A stretch of 20,661 nucleotides of DNA from Cytophagaceae bacterium UBA6715 (GTDB taxonomy: Bacteria > Bacteroidota > Bacteroidia > Cytophagales > Spirosomataceae), in assembly GCA_002454335.1 (NCBI GenBank), contig DKIP01000027.1, forward strand, positions 15,891 to 36,551, given 5' to 3'. Positions 15,465-20,661 of the stretch are shown here, piece after piece. A model generated the notes under the pieces. That model ran no database searches. It had not been told where the DNA came from and was given only the letters and a program-made list of their open reading frames with translations. Both the position numbers and the translations under genes were made by a program. Numbering within the stretch: the stretch's first letter is position 1; each line of letters opens with the position of its first letter.

Positions 15465-16392
15465 TCGCATATTCCCAGCGACCTAAGGAGTAAAAATACC
15501 CATTGCTTTGAAATGGTTTGATGAAAACCCAGTTTTGACCTGTATTAACTTCTACTCGTGCCGCATCCTCAGCAGGCGGATTCACTACAGGCATAATTGC
15601 TTGTTGGCAAGCACAAAGCTTCCCCACTTTTAATCGATTTAATGTAATTAACAATGCCTTTGTATCTTGTACCTTTTCTTGATGCATTATATTTCGCTGA
15701 TATATCGCTTCATAATGATCACGGTATTTTTCAAATTCAAAGGCTAAAATTGGGTATTGAGTAATCAAAGCCGCACTATTTCTAAATCGCTGCAAATGCC
15801 CCGGATCCGGGAATCCCACAAAATCCCCGCCCCAAAACATGCCTAATGACTTGGCTATTTGGCCCATTCGAAGATAACGCGGAGATCTACGTAAATATCG
15901 TCTGTGGGAATACAACCCGACATCAGCAGCTAAATTAAAATTATGGAAAGAGAGGAGCACTTGCGATCGGCCAGCACGTTTCAATTGTTGTTGGCGCTTC
16001 AAATTCCGAACAGCCTGTAGAAAGCGCATAGACCATCCAAGTTTAGAGACCTGTGCGAGCAGACTGTCTTTTTGAATGGAAAAAGCATTTACCTCTCCCT
16101 CCAAATCTGACGCATATAGGGAATCGAGCGCGGGATAATTCACATGTAAACTCGCTAAATACTTTAAACTCGATGAATCAATCAACGAAACCTGTTGGCC
16201 ATCAATAGCTACAACTAGATTTATTGCTGCACCATGATGCTTTAACGTGTCCCGTTGGCGATACATCCACAATAAGTCATTTGGCCAAACATAATTCACC
16301 GGTGTGGCCTTACAAACTAAGCGTAACGAATCTACCTGTGCACGTATGTGAAAACAACCTAAAAAGAAAATTATACCAAACAAATAACGCAT
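15454..16392 (-). CDS. Exported M15-family (VanY/endolysin-like) peptidoglycan peptidase, divergent
   Basis: This is probably a periplasmic zinc peptidase that trims peptidoglycan stem peptides. The 312-residue protein starts with a signal peptide (MRYLFGIIFFLGCFHIRAQ). The zinc motif SFHNFNLAAD supplies His150 and Asp157 with the M15 spacing. WGGDFVGFPDPGHLQ supplies the catalytic Asp196 and third ligand His199. The glycine usual in SxHxxGxAxD is Asn153, so the protein is divergent though its key residues are intact. The C-terminal ~100 residues are unassigned. Its ATG overlaps the stop of the upstream LysM gene (TAATG), implying coupled translation. Its 3' end overlaps fmt. Exact cleavage specificity cannot be read from sequence. 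Confidence 0.82.
   Translation of the reverse strand: MRYLFGIIFFLGCFHIRAQVDSLRLVCKATPVNYVWPNDLLWMYRQRDTLKHHGAAINLVVAIDGQQVSLIDSSSLKYLASLHVNYPALDSLYASDLEGEVNAFSIQKDSLLAQVSKLGWSMRFLQAVRNLKRQQQLKRAGRSQVLLSFHNFNLAADVGLYSHRRYLRRSPRYLRMGQIAKSLGMFWGGDFVGFPDPGHLQRFRNSAALITQYPILAFEFEKYRDHYEAIYQRNIMHQEKVQDTKALLITLNRLKVGKLCACQQAIMPVVNPPAEDAARVEVNTGQNWVFIKPFQSNGYFYSLGRWEYATKN
15461..15486. repeat. Imperfect inverted repeat at the fmt/M15 convergent junction
   Basis: TTAGTCGC (15461-15468) pairs with GCGACCTAA (15478-15486) through 8 bp with one bulged C, around a 9-nt loop. It includes the fmt stop codon. There is no T-tract in either direction, so termination here is doubtful. Confidence 0.3.
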
Positions 16393-17006
16393 TAATGCAA
16401 AGGAATAACGAGTTCTTCGCCGCGCATCGTGACATCCTCTTTTTTATGATTGGCGTCCATTAAGGCCTTCTTAGAAATATGGTACTTTTCTGCCACGACA
16501 CGCAATACGTCTCCTTTGCCAACGATATGAATCGCTTGAACTTTGACTTTCACTTTTGAGCCTCCTTTGACACCAGCAGGATTCATGGCTTTTAATTGGT
16601 CGACAGAAAGTCCAAAATGTTTCGCGATAGTTTCAACCGTTTCCCCTGATTCCGCTTGATAAGTAAAGGATTTACCTGCAGGTTCCTCCAAAGCAACTTC
16701 AGGGACCTTTTCCGCCTCTGCTTCTTTCTTTTGTTGGTCTAAATCAACAGCCTCCTGATCAACAGAAGCCGTGTCAGTCGAAGTGGTATCGCGGATAACC
16801 GTTGAGGAAGCAATGTCTTCCATTGGCAATTCATCCTCGTCGACTTGAACTTTTTCCGCTTTAGCTAAGCTACTCGTTTCGGGACCTAGAAAATGTTCAT
16901 ACCCTACGAACAATAAGGCTACTACGGTTGCAATCAATACAAACAAGGTAACCAAAGGCAGATTAGATGATTCACTTTCTTTCATAAATGAGAAAGGATT
17001 TTTCAT
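16392..17006 (-). CDS. Membrane-anchored protein with two LysM domains
   Basis: LysM domains bind N-acetylglucosamine chains of peptidoglycan. The 204-residue protein has a short cytoplasmic N-terminus, one membrane helix (about 16-35) and an acidic, Thr/Ser/Glu-rich linker (about 43-110). Two LysM repeats follow: 114-157 (YQAESGETVETIAKHFGLS then LKAMNP) and 159-204 (IHIVGKGDVLRVVAEKYHIS then LMDANH). No catalytic domain is present, so it should act as a wall-binding anchor or cofactor. It starts 2 nt after the purE stop and overlaps the M15 peptidase start by one base. A working partnership with that peptidase is plausible, but inferred from gene order only. Confidence 0.9.
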   Translation of the reverse strand: MKNPFSFMKESESSNLPLVTLFVLIATVVALLFVGYEHFLGPETSSLAKAEKVQVDEDELPMEDIASSTVIRDTTSTDTASVDQEAVDLDQQKKEAEAEKVPEVALEEPAGKSFTYQAESGETVETIAKHFGLSVDQLKAMNPAGVKGGSKVKVKVQAIHIVGKGDVLRVVAEKYHISKKALMDANHKKEDVTMRGEELVIPLH

Positions 17007-17008
17007 AA

Positions 17009-17497
17009 TTACTTAATTAGATCATTCGTTTTTTGACTCATTTCAGCCACTTTATCAATCAATTCCGCTTTGTATTGATCCAATTTTGCTGATAAACTTG
17101 CGTCGCTGATGGCAATCATTTGAACTGCCAACAAGCCTGCATTTTTTGAGGCATTTAAGGCTACCGTTGCAACAGGAACGCCATTCGGCATTTGTAAAAT
17201 GGAGAGAATGGAATCCCAACCATCAATTGAATTAGATGATTTCACGGGAACGCCGATCACCGGCAAAATCGTTGCAGAGGCAACCATCCCTGGTAAGTGT
17301 GCGGCTCCCCCAGCACCCGCAATTATCACTTGAATACCGCGTGATTTTGCATTTTGAGCATATTCTAACATTTTTACGGGCGTACGGTGAGCAGAAACAA
17401 TATCCACTTCGTACGGGATGCCAAAATCTTTACACACTTGAATTGCATCTTGCATAACAGGCAGATCAGAGCTGCTTCCCATGATGATTCCTACCAT
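17009..17497 (-). CDS. purE: N5-carboxyaminoimidazole ribonucleotide mutase, class I PurE
   Basis: PurE moves the carboxylate of N5-CAIR to C4, giving CAIR in purine synthesis. The 162-residue protein begins VGIIMGSSSDLPVM and has the active-site block SAHRTP (His37), then the glycine-rich AGAGGAAHLPGMVAS and GVPVKSSNSIDGWDSILSILQMP. Co-occurrence with PurK, 10 nt upstream, marks it as the class I mutase rather than a class II carboxylase. It is the second gene of the purK-purE-LysM-M15 cluster. Confidence 0.97.
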   Translation of the reverse strand: MVGIIMGSSSDLPVMQDAIQVCKDFGIPYEVDIVSAHRTPVKMLEYAQNAKSRGIQVIIAGAGGAAHLPGMVASATILPVIGVPVKSSNSIDGWDSILSILQMPNGVPVATVALNASKNAGLLAVQMIAISDASLSAKLDQYKAELIDKVAEMSQKTNDLIK

Positions 17498-17507
17498 AAT
17501 TTTCTAT

Positions 17508-18641
17508 TTAACTAATCACACGGATTAGGTTCTTTACTTGTTCCGACTTTTCAATAATTTCTTCTTTTGAATTGCCCAATATCGTTACATGGCCCATTTT
17601 ACGAAATGGCTTTGTCATTTTTTTGCCATATAGAAAAGGATATACACCAGGTATGGCTAGTGCCTCATGTAAACCTTCGTATTTAGCTAAACCACTAAAA
17701 CCTGCCTCTCCAAGTAAATTCAGCATTCCTGATACCCCTTTGGCTTTCGTACTTCCTAAAGGCAATCCGGCAATCGCACGTAAATGTTGTTCATATTGGG
17801 ACGTTTCATTCCCACGAATGGTCTGATGCCCCGAATTGTGTGGGCGAGGCGCTACCTCATTAATCAAAATTTCGCCTGCAGAAGTTAAAAACATTTCGAC
17901 GGCTAATACGCCTACAAGCCCCATTTTATCAATTAAATCGATGGCAATTTTTTCAGCCTTCGCCTCAATTTCCTTCGATATGGCGGCAGGAGAAAAAAGG
18001 AAATCAACTAAATTATGTGCGGGATGAAAAACCATTTCAACGGCTGGGAAGGCAGAAATTTGTCCTTGTTCGTTTCGAGCAACAATAACCGCAAGTTCTT
18101 TTTCAAAATCGACTGCTTTCTCCAATAATCCGGGGGCATTAAACCCTTTAGTCTGATCTACTAAAGAGTCAATCCGCTGAACGCCTTTCCCGTCATAACC
18201 ACCTTTGCCAAGTTTATGAAAAGCTGGCAAGAAATCCACATACTGAGCAATATCATCCTGATTTTCAGTCAATACAAAAGGTGCTGTGGGGAAGCCGTGA
18301 TCTTGAAAAAATTGCTTTTGTAGGCGCTTATCTTGAATCATCCGCAAAATATGCGGCTGAGGGAATACTTGCTTTCCTTCTTTTTCCAATTGTTCAAGCG
18401 CTTCGATATTCACATGTTCGATTTCAATACTGACCACATCGAAATGCCGACCAAACTGATAAACTGTATCATAATCTTGAAAAGAGCCTTCCTTAAAAAA
18501 GTATGCAAGTTCATGGCAAGGTGCTTCAGCATCCGGATCTAAACAAGAAACCTGGATATCCAGATCGATGGCCGCTTGCAATAACATGCGTCCTAGTTGA
18601 CCACCACCCAAAAGCCCAATCGAAGGCAATGCTTTATACAT
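17508..18641 (-). CDS. purK: N5-carboxyaminoimidazole ribonucleotide synthase
   Basis: PurK uses ATP and bicarbonate to carboxylate AIR to N5-CAIR, the substrate of PurE. The 377-residue ATP-grasp enzyme has the N-terminal nucleotide-fold motif IGLLGGGQLGRML (8-20), the ATP-grasp loop GKGGYDGKG (145-153), and the metal/product motif INEVAPRPHNSGH (260-272) followed by TSQYEQHLRA. It is complete and heads the four-gene minus-strand cluster. The 81-nt gap to the divergent gene at 18723 contains no clear minus-strand TAnnTTTG box; TAATTTTA is the nearest. I saw no PurR-like operator or purine riboswitch. Confidence 0.97.
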   Translation of the reverse strand: MYKALPSIGLLGGGQLGRMLLQAAIDLDIQVSCLDPDAEAPCHELAYFFKEGSFQDYDTVYQFGRHFDVVSIEIEHVNIEALEQLEKEGKQVFPQPHILRMIQDKRLQKQFFQDHGFPTAPFVLTENQDDIAQYVDFLPAFHKLGKGGYDGKGVQRIDSLVDQTKGFNAPGLLEKAVDFEKELAVIVARNEQGQISAFPAVEMVFHPAHNLVDFLFSPAAISKEIEAKAEKIAIDLIDKMGLVGVLAVEMFLTSAGEILINEVAPRPHNSGHQTIRGNETSQYEQHLRAIAGLPLGSTKAKGVSGMLNLLGEAGFSGLAKYEGLHEALAIPGVYPFLYGKKMTKPFRKMGHVTILGNSKEEIIEKSEQVKNLIRVIS

Positions 18642-18680
18642 AAATTGAAATAGAATGGATAAAATTACGGCTTTTGTTTT

Positions 18681-18688
18681 ACCTTTGG
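18681..18688 (+). promoter_or_regulatory. Candidate -7 box for the DUF6580-like gene
   Basis: TACCTTTG is an exact TAnnTTTG match, 34 nt upstream of the ATG. There is no convincing TTG at the -33 position. Confidence 0.45.
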
Positions 18689-18722
18689 AAATTATTTAGC
18701 TTCCCAAATCAAGAAATATCAA

Positions 18723-19298
18723 ATGACAAAGCGCACAATGGTCCTGTTGGGATTTTTAATTCTCGCAGTAGCTAGCCGATTTTTAATTTTACTAAATCCG
18801 TCTTGGGCGAATTTTTCCCCGGTAAGTTCGATGGCATTATTTGCTGGAGCCTACGCGTTAAACCAAAGACAAGCGATTGTATGGTCGATTCTTCCGATTT
18901 GGATTTCGAACTTGATTTTAAACAATGTCGTCTATCCGCAATATTTTGACGGTTTTTCATGGGGTTTTGACTTCGTCCACTTAACTCTTTTTGCGGGTAT
19001 TGCTTTATTAGGCTCTCGTATTTCCAATTTAAGATCATTTGTAGGAGCCAATGTTATTAGTGTTTTAGGCTTTTTTATCCTTTCAAATTTAGCGGTTTGG
19101 GCGAGTGATGCCATTGGTTATGGATTTAAAGCGGGTAACGCCGTGGTGTATGCCAAAGATTTTTCAGGACTAATGACTTGTTACGCGGCTGCCTTGCCCT
19201 TCTTAAAAAATGCTATAATCAGCCAGTTCTTATTTTCTAGCGTTTTATTTGGAGGATTTGAATTCGTCAAAAATAATGTTCCAGCACTTCAGCGTTAG
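18723..19298 (+). CDS. DUF6580-like integral membrane protein, function unknown
   Basis: This 191-residue, very hydrophobic protein has about five or six predicted membrane segments (roughly 5-25, 33-50, 52-68, 83-97, 105-127, 160-180). The pattern SRFLILLNPSWANFSPVSSMALFAGAY near the start, and SGLMTCYAAALPFLKNAII with FSSVLFGGFEFVK near the end, match what I recall of the DUF6580 family in Bacteroidota. There R-x-x-P-x-P-x-N-F-[TS]-P and CY-x-A-[AL]-P-F are conserved. The fold recalls small substrate-binding subunits of vitamin transporters, but that comparison is speculative. It is divergent from purK and convergent with the amidohydrolase gene, with its own terminator. Confidence 0.8.
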   Translation: MTKRTMVLLGFLILAVASRFLILLNPSWANFSPVSSMALFAGAYALNQRQAIVWSILPIWISNLILNNVVYPQYFDGFSWGFDFVHLTLFAGIALLGSRISNLRSFVGANVISVLGFFILSNLAVWASDAIGYGFKAGNAVVYAKDFSGLMTCYAAALPFLKNAIISQFLFSSVLFGGFEFVKNNVPALQR

Positions 19299-19311
19299 AA
19301 ACTTTATATGT

Positions 19312-19344
19312 AAAAAAAGCCCGAACTCACATTCGGGCTTTTTT
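19312..19344. terminator. Bidirectional intrinsic terminator between the DUF6580-like gene and the amidohydrolase gene
   Basis: GCCCGAA (19319-19325) pairs with TTCGGGC (19332-19338) around loop CTCACA. Seven A precede and six T follow, extending the stem and giving a U-tract on both strands. It fills the 47-nt convergent gap. Confidence 0.9.
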
Positions 19345-19345
19345 A

Positions 19346-20620
19346 TTAGTCTTGCTTGTAGACCTTTCCGTCTCGCATGACGAACTTCATCTTTAGGATA
19401 TCTTCTATATTTTGGATGGGATCCCCATCGACAGCGACAATATCTGCTAACTTCCCTGCCTCAATAGAACCAATTGAATCGGATTGCCCTAAAAGATCCG
19501 CAGCAGCTACCGTAGCTGATTGAATCGTTTCCATCGCAGACATTCCAGCCTCATGCATCAAAATAAACTCATGTAAATTCTTTCCATGGCCAAAGACACC
19601 AGCGTCCGTACCAAAAGCAATCTTCACCCCTGCCTTATAGGCCTTGCCAAAAGTTGATTGGATAATTGGCCCAATCGACTCGGCCTTTTTCTTCACCATT
19701 TCAGGATAGTAATTCGGGATTTTTGCAGAATCAGCTACCGAACGCCCCGCAATGATCGTTGGGACATAATAAGTTCCATGCGCTTTCATCAATTCCATCA
19801 CCTCGGGAGTCATATACGTTCCGTGTTCAATGGAGCTTACGCCTGCCAAAATCGCACGTTTCATTCCCTCGGCACCATGCGCATGTGCGGCAACTTTGAA
19901 GCCATAATCTTTTGCCGTTTGAACAATGGTGCGGATTTCCTCCTCGGTAAACTGAGCACTCATCCCATCTTTGGCATAGCTTAATACCCCACCGGTCGCG
20001 GTGATTTTAATTAAGTCGGATCCCTCTTTATAGCGCTGACGAACGGCCTTAGCTGCATCAGAAAGGCCATTAACAACACCATCTTCCGGGCCTAAGTCTT
20101 TCTTAAAGGTTTCATTAAGCCCATTGGCATCATCTGCGTGACCGCCCGTCGAACCAATTGACACGCCCGCCGTAAAAATACGAGGACCATCAACGATACC
20201 TTTATTGATCGCATTTCGCAAGCTGATTACCACATGCGAACCACCTAAATCGCGCACTGTGGTAAAACCAACGTTTAATGTCTTTTTTGCATGCACCAAA
20301 GCTTGGTAAGCAACATCGCCTGGATTTTTCGTAAACCGATCTAAATAGGCATTTGGATTTGTTTCACTTTCCAAATGCACATGCATATCGATCAATCCCG
20401 GCATAACCGTTTTATTTTTCAAATCAATCACGCGGTCACCTTTACCTGGGGTGATGTATCCCGGTAGGATACTTTGGATCTTTTTGCCCTCCACAACAAT
20501 GGTCAAGGCAGTTTGTACTTTTCCGGCCTTCACATCGACCAGTTTACCACAGTATAATAGCGTTTTCTGGCCAAATAAGGCCAAAGGTGATAAAATTAAA
20601 AGGAGTAAAATCTGCTTCAT
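19346..20620 (-). CDS. Exported amidohydrolase (imidazolonepropionase-like / Xaa-Arg-type dipeptidase subgroup)
   Basis: This metal-dependent hydrolase of the amidohydrolase superfamily is probably periplasmic. The 424-residue protein has a signal peptide (MKQILLLLILSPLALFG). PGLIDMHVHL gives metal ligands His80 and His82, IKITATGG gives Lys205 (the lysine expected to be carboxylated), AAHAHG gives His246, SIEHGTYM gives His266 and FGTDAG gives the catalytic Asp339. The C-terminal LADIVAVDGDP closes the small beta domain. All ligands of the binuclear subgroup are intact. Characterised relatives of this type cleave N-acyl or Xaa-Arg/Lys dipeptides, but the substrate cannot be fixed from sequence, and annotation as imidazolonepropionase would be unsafe. 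The upstream region is cut by the window edge after 41 nt. Confidence 0.9.
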   Translation of the reverse strand: MKQILLLLILSPLALFGQKTLLYCGKLVDVKAGKVQTALTIVVEGKKIQSILPGYITPGKGDRVIDLKNKTVMPGLIDMHVHLESETNPNAYLDRFTKNPGDVAYQALVHAKKTLNVGFTTVRDLGGSHVVISLRNAINKGIVDGPRIFTAGVSIGSTGGHADDANGLNETFKKDLGPEDGVVNGLSDAAKAVRQRYKEGSDLIKITATGGVLSYAKDGMSAQFTEEEIRTIVQTAKDYGFKVAAHAHGAEGMKRAILAGVSSIEHGTYMTPEVMELMKAHGTYYVPTIIAGRSVADSAKIPNYYPEMVKKKAESIGPIIQSTFGKAYKAGVKIAFGTDAGVFGHGKNLHEFILMHEAGMSAMETIQSATVAAADLLGQSDSIGSIEAGKLADIVAVDGDPIQNIEDILKMKFVMRDGKVYKQD

Positions 20621-20661
20621 AGTTTGAGATGATTTTGGGGTAACGCTGCCGGGGTCTGAAG

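Noticed and set aside
18642..18722. A purine-type riboswitch or operator upstream of purK
   Set aside because: The gap is 81 nt, shared with a divergent promoter, and shows no aptamer-like paired structure or palindromic operator.
1..20661. A novel defence, mobile or biosynthetic system
   Set aside because: Every gene but one or two belongs to a recognisable core family. No transposase, integrase, toxin-antitoxin pair, repeat array or compositional break was seen.

Overview
This window is a compact stretch of bacterial chromosome, apparently from the Bacteroidota and most likely the order Cytophagales. Four signs point there: -7 promoter boxes of the form TAnnTTTG upstream of many genes, no Shine-Dalgarno sequences, a secreted esterase with a C-terminal type IX secretion (T9SS) sorting domain, and a eukaryote-like (type II) NADP-isocitrate dehydrogenase. 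I saw no tRNA, rRNA, CRISPR array, insertion sequence, prophage or integration site, and no gene-free stretch longer than about 210 bases. It looks like core genome, and I do not see a new defence, mobile or biosynthetic system in it.

Layout, left to right. (1) 1-1818, minus: inorganic pyrophosphatase, then signal peptide peptidase SppA, which is cut by the window edge. (2) 1967-4984, plus: peptide deformylase and phenylalanyl-tRNA synthetase beta chain. (3) 5005-7219, minus: formyltetrahydrofolate deformylase, then the signal recognition particle GTPase Ffh. (4) 7350-8579, plus: isocitrate dehydrogenase. (5) 8635-10785, minus: a secreted SGNH/sialate O-acetylesterase-like enzyme. (6) 10871-11968, minus: the rpsF-rpsR-rplI ribosomal protein operon. 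(7) 12063-13046, minus: a membrane-anchored coiled-coil protein of unknown function. (8) 13138-13815, plus: a YggS-type PLP-binding protein. (9) 13867-14340, minus: GreA, behind a structured leader. (10) 14547-15464, plus: methionyl-tRNA formyltransferase. (11) 15454-18641, minus: a tight purK-purE-LysM protein-M15 peptidase operon. (12) 18723-19298, plus: a DUF6580-like membrane protein. (13) 19346-20620, minus: an exported amidohydrolase.

Most genes serve translation and protein export (def, fmt, pheT, three ribosomal proteins, ffh, sppA), one-carbon and purine metabolism (purU, purK, purE), or central metabolism (ppa, icd). def and fmt are the two halves of the initiator formyl-methionine cycle, and purU hydrolyses the same formyl donor that Fmt uses.

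The most interesting non-coding signal is in the greA leader. A good promoter (14484-14513) is followed by a perfect hairpin and U-rich tract (14367-14400) before the greA start, which suggests attenuation and a small leader RNA. Other points of note are the translationally coupled cell-wall pair (LysM protein plus divergent M15 peptidase) behind purKE, and the use of one shared hairpin at four of the five convergent gene junctions.
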